A stretch of 35,097 nucleotides of DNA from Chitinophaga pinensis (GTDB lineage Bacteria; Bacteroidota; Bacteroidia; 2-12-FULL-35-15). This document shows positions 1-7,632 of the stretch, piece by piece. Position 1 is the first letter of the stretch. Each line of letters opens with the position of its first letter. The translations under genes and the position numbers were made by a program. Where the stretch lies: assembly GCA_945879015.1 (NCBI GenBank), contig CAMCUO010000029.1, positions 1-35,097 of the forward strand. The letters are read 5' to 3'. Below the pieces are notes generated by a model. It was not told the DNA's origin. It did no database searches and was given only the letters and a program-made list of their open reading frames with translations.

Positions 1-126
1 AAGGACTGGTCAATTTAAAGACCAAAGTCCGAAGTCGGAAATAAATTTACGACTGCATGATCAATCAAATAAATTTAACTAACTTTAATTATCGGAAAGT
101 GTCCAAATATTTTTAACTATGAAAGT

Positions 127-1098
127 TCAAATTGGTTTGAAGACGTACAAAAAGAGGGAACCCAGATTATTAATAAAAGAATATCCCTCCAAAACGGATT
201 CAGCAACTCTTATATCACGCGTATATGCGCTAAAATTGATTTCAGATGTGAAGGAAATTTTTTTCTTTATATCCTGGACAGTAGAAAAACCAACAATTAA
301 ATTTTCTGCAGGTTTTATAGTTACATCATCAGCAAAAGAAGTAATTGAATTTTTTTCATCCTTTGCCTTGAACAAATACACAGAAAGATTATTTCTCGGT
401 TTTCCAACTTGAACTAATGCTCCCATCCCCCATCTCTCAAAGCTTGGGGATCCAGTCACCTGACCATCGGTATAATAGCCATCCACAGCTTTAGCAAAAC
501 GACCATAAACGATTTTTCCTTTCACAATAGATTTTTCGGGTGACAATTCGAGTCCTGCACCCAAAAATTGATTCCCACTCAGCGAATATTCAGAAAAACT
601 TAGAGAACGATACCCTAAATGAGCGGTTATCCATTTATACTTAGGACTCACACCATACTGATTGAAAGGTTGCGTGAAACTCCGTTCCTGCTGATTAAAC
701 GTTGCCGAAAAAGGCAAAGAAATCTGACCGATCGTGATATCCAAATTTCCTGAAATCTGCCAATAGAAAGGATCTCTTTGAGCAGGTGCTCCAAAAGCGT
801 TGTAGAACGCTCCCGCTAGACCAAGTCCACCCGAAATTTTAACATATTCCTTTGCCTTTGATAAAAATGAAGTCGTATCTTTTTTATTTCCGGACACCGA
901 ATCTGAAAACGATAAAGTATCATCGGCATATTCGATAGGGTTGAAAACAATACCAATAGCAGGATCAATCAATAACAAGTTCGCAGAACGAAGAGTACCA
1001 GAGGATATAAAAACAAAAAATAGGGCAATACTAATTTTTGATAGATTGCGAATCAATCTGTTTTCAAGCGTTTGGTGGTAGTAATTAATCATATTCAA
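127..1098 (-). pseudogene. Outer-membrane beta-barrel-type protein, C-terminally broken
   Basis: The 323-residue frame opens with a basic N-terminus and a hydrophobic segment at about residues 18-40 that could be a signal sequence. The rest is rich in alternating aromatic, glycine and polar residues (for example FNQYGVSPKYKW and AHLGYRSLSFSEYSL), as in outer-membrane barrels. From memory, related Bacteroidota proteins are much longer and continue past the TRDIR-like motif seen near the end here. The frame stops at 127-129. Just before it lies a run of five A (149-153, T on the coding strand), and a shift there would read CTSSNQFELS before another stop at 117-119, which fits the family pattern better. 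I infer a frameshift plus loss of the C-terminal half. No specific function is recognised. It ends about 30 bp from the tRNA-Ser gene and shares its strand. Confidence 0.55.
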
Positions 1099-1128
1099 GA
1101 ATCTTTGTTACTAAAAGGCACTAATTCG

Positions 1129-1215
1129 CGGAGAGGGCGGGATTCGAACCCGCGATACCCTTGCGAGTATACATGCTTTCCAAGCATGCTCGTTCGGCCA
1201 CTCTGACACCTCTCC
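1129..1215 (-). tRNA. tRNA-Ser, anticodon GGA
   Basis: An 87-nt class II tRNA on the minus strand. The acceptor stem GGAGAGG pairs with CCTCTCC, with discriminator G and no encoded CCA. The anticodon arm is CATGC, loop TTGGAAA, GCATG, placing GGA at the anticodon, which reads UCC/UCU serine codons. A long variable arm (TACTCGCAAGGGTA, self-pairing) and the T arm GCGGGTTCGAATCCCGC are intact. The long variable arm is typical of tRNA-Ser. Confidence 0.97.
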
Positions 1216-1327
1216 GTGTATTGAATGCCGACCCTATTACATATCAGAATCGCAAATGTAATAAAAATTTAATGTATAAATCAGTTGACACAAAACTATA
1301 TTCATAGATTTCCTTAAATTTACAAAC

Positions 1328-2101
1328 ATGGAATACGTCATCATCTGTTTGGTTGCATTTCTTGGATCCGGATTAACAATGTTTTCAGGTTTTGGTCTAG
1401 GTACTTTGTTGTTGCCTGTATTCGGAATATTTTTCCCAATTGAATTGGCTATCGCTTTAACTGCTATTGTACATTTTCTAAATAACCTATTCAAATTAGC
1501 GCTAGTTGGAAAACATGCCGACAAATCCACTATTATTAATTTTGGAATTCCTTCCGTTCTCGCGGCATTTTTGGGGGCTTTTGTTTTACAACTATTAAGC
1601 AACATGCAACCTGTTTTTGAATATGATTTATTAAATCATCACTTTGTTTTACTCCCAATCAAATTAATTATAGCAATTGTATTATTATTTTTCTCCTGTT
1701 TTGAAATCATTCCCTCACTTGCAAATTTGCAATTTGATAAAAAATATTTGCCATTAGGAGGATTATTAAGTGGATTTTTTGGCGGATTATCTGGGAATCA
1801 AGGTGCATTGCGTTCTGCATTTTTAATTCGCTCCAATCTTTCTAAAGAAGCATTTATTGCTTCGGGAGTTGTGATTGCTTGCATGATTGATATTTCACGA
1901 TTATCACTTTATTCTAAACAACTATTTTCAAACGAACATCCATTTAATTACCCTCTAATTATAAGCGCTACACTTGCTGCATTTGCTGGCGCTTTTATAG
2001 GAAATAAATTATTGAAAAAAGTAACGATAAAAACTGTTCAGCTACTGGTTGCTATTTTACTTTTTGTTTTTTCACTATTATTAGGATTAGGAATTATATA
2101 A
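1328..2101 (+). CDS. TSUP/TauE-SafE family membrane permease
   Basis: A 257-residue, very hydrophobic protein with about eight predicted membrane helices and the usual two-half TSUP layout. The first half starts with GSGLTMFSGFGLGTLLLP, and the second repeats a glycine-rich motif in GGLLSGFFGGLSGNQGALRS, both characteristic of the TauE/SafE/YfcA family. Members move sulfite, sulfoacetate, thiosulfate or other organic anions across the inner membrane; the substrate here cannot be told from sequence. The ATG at 1328 is preceded by TAAATTTA (1315-1322), a Bacteroidota -7-like element, giving at most a very short leader. Only 6 bp separate its stop from the start of the GH16 gene, so the two are probably cotranscribed, although no functional link between them is obvious. 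Confidence 0.85.
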   Translation: MEYVIICLVAFLGSGLTMFSGFGLGTLLLPVFGIFFPIELAIALTAIVHFLNNLFKLALVGKHADKSTIINFGIPSVLAAFLGAFVLQLLSNMQPVFEYDLLNHHFVLLPIKLIIAIVLLFFSCFEIIPSLANLQFDKKYLPLGGLLSGFFGGLSGNQGALRSAFLIRSNLSKEAFIASGVVIACMIDISRLSLYSKQLFSNEHPFNYPLIISATLAAFAGAFIGNKLLKKVTIKTVQLLVAILLFVFSLLLGLGII

Positions 2102-2107
2102 AAAATT

Positions 2108-3034
2108 ATGCGGAAATATATCATACTACTACTTACTGTTTTAATAAGCAAATTTTCTTTTTCTCAAAAACAAAAAGTTATTGCAACTTCTGATGGAAAT
2201 TGCAATGAAGCAAAATGGGAATTAGCCTTTGAAGATAATTTTGATAGGAGATCATTAAATACCAGTATCTGGGCAAACAGAGGATATGCTCAAGGCTCTT
2301 TTGACAATGAAGGTTCGGAGGAATATTACACCTTTGATAATATAAGACTGGAAAATGGTCTTTGTAAAATCACACCTAAAAAAGAAACAGTAGTTAGAAA
2401 AGCTGTAAGTTGGAAAGCAGACAATTTAAAGTTAGATGATGGAAAAATAAATACCAGAACCTATAACTATACTTCAGGTTGGATGGAAACAACACAAAAA
2501 TTTCATTACGGAAAATATGAAATACGCTGTAAAATTCCAAAAGGAAAAAGTTTTTGGCCAGCTTTCTGGATGTATGGAGAAGTAAATGGCGTGAACAACG
2601 AAATTGATGTGTTTGAATTTTGGAATCCACAAAACATGTTTGGAAAATACAGCCCTAAAAAATTATCAATGATTCATCACATGACGGTTCATTACAACAA
2701 AAAAATGACGGGCAAAAGTTATACTGGCCTTGATTATTCATTAGATTATCACACCTTTAGTGTAATTTGGGATTCCACAAAAATTGAATGGTATGTGGAT
2801 GGAGTTGTAAAAAGAGTGATGACAAAATATTTAACTAATAATGGAAAAAATGTTACTTGCAAAGATGTGAAAGCATCCCGTACTTACGTTTTAAACCCAG
2901 TATTTCCAGAAGCTCCTATGGTAATTATAGCAAACATAGCAATACAAATTGGCAAAAACAGGCCAGATGAAAATACTTTTAAAAATGCTGACTACGAAAT
3001 TGATTATATCAGATATTATAGACCGTTAAAATAA
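2108..3034 (+). CDS. Secreted glycoside hydrolase family 16 (beta-glucanase-like)
   Basis: A 308-residue protein with a signal peptide (MRKYIILLLTVLISKFSFSQ). The GH16 catalytic signature is present as NEIDVFEF: E165 would be the nucleophile, D167 the helper and E170 the acid/base, in the laminarinase/beta-agarase pattern ExDxxE. The preceding block KSFWPAFWMYGEVNG matches the conserved GH16 W-P-A-x-W strand, and WDSTKIEWYVDG is the usual strand lining the cleft. The protein should hydrolyse internal beta-1,3 or beta-1,4 linkages of a beta-glucan or galactan. It lacks a T9SS sorting domain and a lipobox, so it is likely periplasmic or released by another route. There is no SusC/SusD pair or other CAZyme beside it. 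It is convergent with ansA, with a single intervening base. Confidence 0.9.
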   Translation: MRKYIILLLTVLISKFSFSQKQKVIATSDGNCNEAKWELAFEDNFDRRSLNTSIWANRGYAQGSFDNEGSEEYYTFDNIRLENGLCKITPKKETVVRKAVSWKADNLKLDDGKINTRTYNYTSGWMETTQKFHYGKYEIRCKIPKGKSFWPAFWMYGEVNGVNNEIDVFEFWNPQNMFGKYSPKKLSMIHHMTVHYNKKMTGKSYTGLDYSLDYHTFSVIWDSTKIEWYVDGVVKRVMTKYLTNNGKNVTCKDVKASRTYVLNPVFPEAPMVIIANIAIQIGKNRPDENTFKNADYEIDYIRYYRPLK

Positions 3035-3035
3035 A

Positions 3036-4061
3036 TCAAACAGTCATTTCACCTCTCAAATCACTCTTCAATAATTTTTCTATTTCTTTTTTATTAGATG
3101 TTGTTCCTAACACAAACATTAATTTTGCAACAGCTGCTTCCGAAGTAATATCGGAACTTCCAATCACACCAATTTTTTTGAATGCTGCACTTGTTGCATA
3201 TTTTCCTTGCTCAACTTTGCCAGCATTGCATTGAGTGACATTTAATATAAGAACTCCTTTGTCAATAGCTTTTTTCAGCGCATCAATGAACCATTTTTGA
3301 GTACTGGCATTTCCGGAGCCGAATGTTTCTAAAATAATTGCTTTTACATTTTGTGCATTTAAAATTGCTTCCATTACATTTTGTGTAATTCCTGGAAATA
3401 TTTTCAAGATAGCTATGTTAGAATCAAGTGAAGTATGAACTTTTAATTTTTTTCCATTTCCTTTTTTCAAGGCGCTTTGAGTATATTTTAAATGAACACC
3501 CGCTTCTGCCAAAACCGGGTAATTAGCAGATTGAAATGCTTGAAAATGTTCTGCATTAAATTTATGCGTTCGATTTCCACGATACAACTGATATTCAAAA
3601 TAAATACAAACTTCCGATACAATTGGTTTTCCTTTTTGCTTTGCCGCTGCGATCTCAATTGCTGTAATTAAATTTTCTTTCCCATCTGTTCGTATCATTC
3701 CAATTGGCAGTTGAGAACCGGTTAGAATAACAGGTTTGTTTAAATTTTCCAACATAAAACTTAATGCAGATGCTGTAAACGACATGGTATCACTTCCATG
3801 CAAAACAACAAATCCATCTACTTTATCGTAATTTTTTCCAATCATTTTTGCAATCTCAATCCAAACGGAAGGTTGCATATCACTCGAGTCAATTGGATTC
3901 GCAAATGAGATGGCAGATAATGTCACATCAAATTTATTCAACTCAGGAATTTGATCAGTAAGTTGTTTAAAATCGAATGGTTTTAATTGGCCGGTTTTTG
4001 CATCCTGCATCATGCCGATGGTTCCACCTGTGTAGATTAAAAGTACTTTTGATTTGCTCAT
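3036..4061 (-). CDS. ansA: L-asparaginase, type I (cytoplasmic)
   Basis: A 341-residue protein without a signal peptide. It hydrolyses L-asparagine to L-aspartate and ammonia. The first active-site block is LLIYTGGTIGMMQD, with the catalytic threonine in GGTIG. The second is VVLHGSDTMSFTASAL, with the Thr-Asp pair in GSDT. A substrate-pocket motif follows in LTGSQLPIGMIRTDGKEN, typical of type I enzymes. The length and lack of an export signal separate it from periplasmic type II enzymes. The start is the first ATG and gives the expected short N-terminus before the first beta strand. Its 5' side faces the DUF559 element. Confidence 0.95.
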   Translation of the reverse strand: MSKSKVLLIYTGGTIGMMQDAKTGQLKPFDFKQLTDQIPELNKFDVTLSAISFANPIDSSDMQPSVWIEIAKMIGKNYDKVDGFVVLHGSDTMSFTASALSFMLENLNKPVILTGSQLPIGMIRTDGKENLITAIEIAAAKQKGKPIVSEVCIYFEYQLYRGNRTHKFNAEHFQAFQSANYPVLAEAGVHLKYTQSALKKGNGKKLKVHTSLDSNIAILKIFPGITQNVMEAILNAQNVKAIILETFGSGNASTQKWFIDALKKAIDKGVLILNVTQCNAGKVEQGKYATSAAFKKIGVIGSSDITSEAAVAKLMFVLGTTSNKKEIEKLLKSDLRGEMTV

Positions 4062-4103
4062 GAATAAAATTATTGACGATATATATTGTTTTAACGATGT
4101 CCC

Positions 4104-4598
4104 ATTCCCCTCTAGAGAGGGGCCAGGGGTGTGTTGACGAATCTCTATTTAAACTTCATTTTTTATTGTTAACTCCTTCGTTTGTTTCTCAAACTCCTCA
4201 ATATAAATCTCAATCGCTCGTAACACATTTAATAATTGATATTTTATTTCCTTTTCAGTAAATCTAAGAAAATTTAAATTTTATTTTTCTAGATCTTGTT
4301 GTCGTTTAACATCTTTAATATAAACCTCCTCATGATTGTGATAGTTTCCATCTATCTCAATTACTCAATTAAGTTCCGCACAATAAAAATCTACAATATA
4401 ATCAAGCAAAGGTTTTTGTCTGTGAAAATCATAACCGAAAAATTGTTTTCCTTTTAATTTTTTCCAAAGTATTACTTCCCCTAATGTGCTATTGTTTCTT
4501 AAATCTTTTGCTAATAATTTAAGATTTGGGTTATATGGTATTATTCTTCTTTTCATAAACATTGTCGACACACCCCTAAACCCTCTCTAGAGGGGAAT
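4104..4598. mobile_element. DUF559 element bounded by 37-bp inverted repeats
   Basis: Two nearly identical arms face each other at 4104-4140 and 4562-4598. Each consists of a palindromic head (CCCCTCTAGAGAGGG) followed by a tail reading AGGGGTGTGT(T/C)GAC. They bracket a single DUF559 reading frame so tightly that one arm ends at its likely start codon and the other lies 8 bp past its stop. The arrangement resembles a tiny transposon or REP-type mobile unit. No target-site duplication is obvious. Mobility is inferred, not shown. Confidence 0.6.
4149..4562 (-). pseudogene. DUF559 (Vsr/restriction-endonuclease-like) protein with two nonsense codons
   Basis: Reading from the ATG at 4562 (an alternative ATG is at 4556), the frame gives a typical DUF559 protein: RRIIPYNPNLKLLAKDLRNN, then TLGEVILWKKLKGKQFFGYDF, RQKPLLDYIVDFYCAEL, VIEIDGNYHNH, and finally NFLRFTEKEIKYQLLNVLRA. 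The family has the fold of very-short-patch-repair and restriction endonucleases, and the D-Y-I-V-D-F-Y and E-I-D-G blocks carry its catalytic acids. The frame is interrupted by TGA at 4365-4367 and TAA at 4281-4283 with no frameshift. Both stops sit where the family usually has leucine, so single changes from TTA would explain them. It is therefore a recently inactivated copy inside the inverted-repeat element. Confidence 0.85.
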
Positions 4599-4626
4599 AG
4601 ATCCTGCTAAACAATTAACATTATAT

Positions 4627-5397
4627 CTAAAAACCAAAAACATCCTTAGAATTTTGTGTTGTTACTTCTACCACTTCTTCCAAAGTAATATTTTTTATTT
4701 CTGCTATTTTTTTTGCTATCAACAATAAATATTCTGGATGATTTGTTTTTCCTCTATAAGGCATTGGAGCCAAATATGGCGCATCTGTTTCTAAAACTAA
4801 ATGTTTTAAATCAATCGCCTCAACTACTTTATCCAATCCCGAATTTTTGAATGTTACCACTCCTCCTATTCCTAACTTAAAATCACCCGTTCCAATCACT
4901 TGTTCTGCCTGAGCAGTATTTCCGCTAAAACAATGAAATATTGCTTTAATTTTTTCTGATTTATACTCATTCACTATTTCCATCACTTCATCAAACGAAT
5001 TTCGGGAATGAATCACATAAGGCAAATCATATTTTTTAGCCCATTGAATTTGCGTACGAAAGGCATCTTGCTGTTGTTCAAAAAATGTTTTGTCCCAATA
5101 CAAATCAATTCCTATCTCTCCAATAGCCACAAATTTGCGTTTATTTAACCAATATTCCGCCACTTGCAATTCGTGCTGATAATTTGCATTTACCGAACAA
5201 GGATGTAAACCCATCATTGGAAAGCAATAAGTAGGAAATTGTTTTTCCACCTGAAACATTCCTGGAATAGATTCACTATCGACATTGGGCATAAAAAAAC
5301 GTTCAACACCCATATCAATAGCCTTCTGAATCAAATCTATTCTATTCCCGTCAAACTCTTTTGAATATAAATGCGTATGTGTATCTGTTAAAATCAT
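4627..5397 (-). CDS. tatD: TatD-family metal-dependent hydrolase (DNase-like)
   Basis: A 256-residue protein of the amidohydrolase TIM-barrel fold. Metal ligands are visible in order: HxH in TDTHTHLY (H7, H9), the acidic ligand in AIGEIGIDLYW, histidines in YVIHSRNSF and IFHCFSGNT, and the final aspartate in VLETDAPYLAPMPYRGK. Family members act as 3'-5' exonucleases on DNA or RNA in vitro and are linked to processing damaged nucleic acid; some paralogues (YcfH, YjjV) have less certain substrates. The length is standard. The gene is followed on its strand by the DUF559 element; no functional partner is nearby. Confidence 0.93.
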   Translation of the reverse strand: MILTDTHTHLYSKEFDGNRIDLIQKAIDMGVERFFMPNVDSESIPGMFQVEKQFPTYCFPMMGLHPCSVNANYQHELQVAEYWLNKRKFVAIGEIGIDLYWDKTFFEQQQDAFRTQIQWAKKYDLPYVIHSRNSFDEVMEIVNEYKSEKIKAIFHCFSGNTAQAEQVIGTGDFKLGIGGVVTFKNSGLDKVVEAIDLKHLVLETDAPYLAPMPYRGKTNHPEYLLLIAKKIAEIKNITLEEVVEVTTQNSKDVFGF

Positions 5398-5733
5398 TCC
5401 TCAAAATTAAGCAATTCAATCAGTTTAAAGATAACATATTTCTTTATCTTTTAAGAGTGAAACTACTTAATAAAATATTCCTTTCGACTCCTCTTTATAC
5501 TATAAAATGAGGATTTATAAATTATAGAGAAGAATTACTAATGACTCCATATAATTCGGGATTCAAAACTGGAACATTCAAAATATTACGTTTAAAAAAC
5601 AAGTCGCTATGGCTAGAGGAGCAAGTTAGCACCGATTCACTTGTTGAATACCACTATTTATCGCATTCAGAAGAATAAATCTGTCCTTGAAAAAATCACT
5701 CTAATTTCCTTTTAAATATCCCATTTTTTTCAT

Positions 5734-5741
5734 TAGATTTG
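5734..5741 (+). promoter_or_regulatory. Candidate -7 promoter element (TAGATTTG)
   Basis: Matches the Bacteroidota -7 consensus TAnnTTTG exactly. No clear TTTG element is present at the expected distance upstream. It precedes a very short frame (5746-5811) and could supply a leader transcript reading into hmgA about 170 bp downstream. Confidence 0.35.
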
Positions 5742-5840
5742 CTTAATGAATCCTATTGGGAAATCTCATATTCTAGATATCAAACAGATTACAAAACGTA
5801 ATCCTGAGTAAGTTATTTCCCTTCTTAAAGGGAGAAGAAA

Positions 5841-5858
5841 TGTTGTACATATACAACA
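5841..5858. promoter_or_regulatory. Perfect inverted repeat TGTTGTA-N4-TACAACA, possible operator
   Basis: The 18-bp sequence TGTTGTACATATACAACA has 7-bp perfect arms and lies 50 bp upstream of the homogentisate dioxygenase start. Its size and symmetry suit a dimeric helix-turn-helix repressor. No regulator gene is adjacent, and no T run follows, so a terminator is less likely. Confidence 0.35.
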
Positions 5859-5908
5859 CAAAAATTTATAATTTATAATTCATGATTCATCATTTATAAT
5901 TTCCTAAA

Positions 5909-7066
5909 ATGCCTATCTATCATAAACTGGGATCATTTCCTCAAAAACGCCACACACAATTCGAAAAACCGAAAGGTGGTTTGTATTACGAACAATTATT
6001 TGGGACAGAAGGATTTCACGGACATTCATCTTTATTGTATGAAGTTCATCGCCCGACCCAAGTAAAAGAAATTTTAAAATCGACTGATGTTTCTCCAAAA
6101 ATTGCTATCAATAAAAACATTAAAGCACTTTTATTAAAAGGATTTGAAGTAAAACCTGCAGAAGATTTTTTAGAAAGCAGAATTCCAATGCTTGTAAATA
6201 GCGATTGTATTATTGGTTTGGCAGCACCGCAAAAATCATTGCGTACTTATTTTTATAAAAATGCCGATTCGGATGAATTGCTTTTTATCCATAAAGGAAA
6301 AGGAAAATTGCGCACTATGATGGGAAATATCTCCTTTGAATATGGCGATTATCTGATCATTCCACGTGGCATGATTTATCAAATTGATTTTGACACAGCC
6401 GACAATCGTATTTTTTATGTGGAATCACATTCTCCGTTTTATACTCCTAAACGTTATAAAAATGATTCTGGACAATTACTAGAACACTCTCCATTTTGTG
6501 AACGTGATTTTAAATTGCCAAACGAATTGGAAACATTTGACGAAAAAGGTGATTTTTTAATCAAGATAAAAAAAGAAGGAATGTTACATGAAGTAGTATA
6601 TGCAACACATCCTTTTGATGTGATTGGTTGGGATGGATACAATTTCCCTTACGGATTTAGCATTCATAATTTCGAACCAATTACAGGTCGCGTGCACCAA
6701 CCGCCTCCTGTTCATCAAACATTTGAAACTTCTACTTTTGTAGTTTGTTCATTTTGTCCACGACTTTACGACTATCATCCAAAATCAATTCCTGCTCCAT
6801 ACAATCATAGCAATATTGATAGTGATGAAGTTTTGTATTATGTAGATGGAGATTTTATGAGCAGAAACAATATTGAGCAAGGACATATTACATTGCATCC
6901 AAAAGGAATTCCGCACGGACCAGCACCTGGAGCTTACGAAAGAAGTATCGGGCATACAGAAACAAAAGAATTAGCTGTGATGGTAGATACTTTTAAACCA
7001 TTGATGGTAACAGAAGCTGCAATGGGAATTGATGATGGGAAGTATTATCAATCGTGGCTAGAGTAA
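5909..7066 (+). CDS. hmgA: Homogentisate 1,2-dioxygenase
   Basis: A 385-residue enzyme of the cupin-fold homogentisate dioxygenase family, in the shorter form usual in Bacteroidota. It opens the ring of homogentisate to maleylacetoacetate with a mononuclear iron. Family features include the N-terminal PIYHKLGSFPQKRHTQF, the cupin strand LLFIHKGKGKLRTMMGNISF with DYLIIPRGMIYQI, and the C-terminal iron-site region with FHGH-type early histidines and HPKGIPHGPAPGAYERSIG, a strongly conserved block. The start is the ATG at 5909, giving the standard MPxYxxxGxxPxKRHxxF N-terminus. The gene for the preceding step, hppD, follows about 560 bp downstream on the same strand, so this is a tyrosine/phenylalanine catabolic cluster. 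Fumarylacetoacetase is not in the window. Confidence 0.95.
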   Translation: MPIYHKLGSFPQKRHTQFEKPKGGLYYEQLFGTEGFHGHSSLLYEVHRPTQVKEILKSTDVSPKIAINKNIKALLLKGFEVKPAEDFLESRIPMLVNSDCIIGLAAPQKSLRTYFYKNADSDELLFIHKGKGKLRTMMGNISFEYGDYLIIPRGMIYQIDFDTADNRIFYVESHSPFYTPKRYKNDSGQLLEHSPFCERDFKLPNELETFDEKGDFLIKIKKEGMLHEVVYATHPFDVIGWDGYNFPYGFSIHNFEPITGRVHQPPPVHQTFETSTFVVCSFCPRLYDYHPKSIPAPYNHSNIDSDEVLYYVDGDFMSRNNIEQGHITLHPKGIPHGPAPGAYERSIGHTETKELAVMVDTFKPLMVTEAAMGIDDGKYYQSWLE

Positions 7067-7097
7067 TTTGGAAATTCGCCAATTTGGAAATTTGAAA

Positions 7098-7531
7098 ATG
7101 AAAAATGTTGTAATAATAATTTTATTTGTGCTTTCATATGTAAAAATGGAGGCTCAGGTTCCCTATGAATTTGAATGGTTCCCATGTGGAGGTTATCCTG
7201 CCATGTCTTATGAAGATTTTGAGACGAACTTAAATGCTAACCATTTCTATTTTGATTCTACCCAGATTAATAATTTGTGGCAAATAGGAGAACCTTTGAA
7301 AGTTGGATTTATCCCAGCTTTACAAGTTCAGATAAAATTTACTTTTCATCTAAATTAAAATTCAAAAAAATATTCGAAGTAAATGTTTTTAATCAACTAG
7401 GAGAACTAGTATTACAGAAAGAAACAAAAGAAAATGATGGCATAGATATTAGTAGTTTAAATACTGGAATTTACCTTTGTTCTTTCAAAAACGAAAATTT
7501 TTATGCTACTAAAAAAATAATTGTACAATAA
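7098..7531 (+). pseudogene. Remnant of a T9SS-exported protein (signal peptide fused to sorting domain)
   Basis: The first frame starts at ATG 7098 with a signal peptide (MKNVVIIILFVLSYVKMEAQ) and runs through FDSTQINNLWQIGEP, a motif common in secreted Bacteroidota proteins with carbohydrate-binding-like modules. The sequence then jumps: in a different frame it reads IYPSFTSSDKIYFSS and FEVNVFNQLGELVLQKE, continuing to SLNTGIYLCSF and a stop at 7529-7531. This second part is a classical type A T9SS C-terminal sorting domain, including the YPNPF-like start. The junction lies near 7300-7312 and is out of frame. I infer a large internal deletion that removed the body of the protein, so this is not a functional gene. 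It now occupies the space between hmgA and hppD. Confidence 0.8.
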
Positions 7532-7632
7532 TGAAAAAAATACTACGAGCTCAGTCAATGGCAATGTGGTCAATATAAATAAACTTTATAATTAACACAT
7601 TTTCAAATTAACTAATTTTAAAATTTTAAAAA

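Larger units (their letters stand above)
5398..5908. other. AT-rich intergenic region upstream of hmgA
   Basis: About 510 bp between the divergent tatD and hmgA genes with no convincing gene. It holds a perfect promoter-type hexamer run TAGATTTG (5734-5741) followed by a 21-codon frame at 5746-5811, a near-palindrome TCCCTTCTTAAAGGGA (5818-5833), a perfect 18-bp inverted repeat (5841-5858), and a tract of TTATAATT-like repeats (5863-5903) running up to the hmgA start. An open stretch at about 5544-5678 lacks a start codon. Confidence 0.5.

Noticed and set aside
119..412. Plus-strand frame of 97 codons
   Set aside because: Antisense to the barrel-type protein; no family-like features.
1237..1605. 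Minus-strand frame of 122 codons
   Set aside because: Lies antisense to the start of the TSUP permease, whose membrane pattern is clear.
4073..4261. Plus-strand frame of 62 codons beginning near the left arm of the DUF559 element
   Set aside because: It runs across the palindromic arm and then antisense to the DUF559 coding sequence, which is the recognisable one.
5544..5678. Open stretch ending SLVEYHYLSHSEE that looked like a gene tail
   Set aside because: No start codon and no recognised relative; at most an old fragment.
5746..5811. 21-codon frame behind a perfect -7 element
   Set aside because: Too short to call without expression or conservation data; recorded only as part of the intergenic description.
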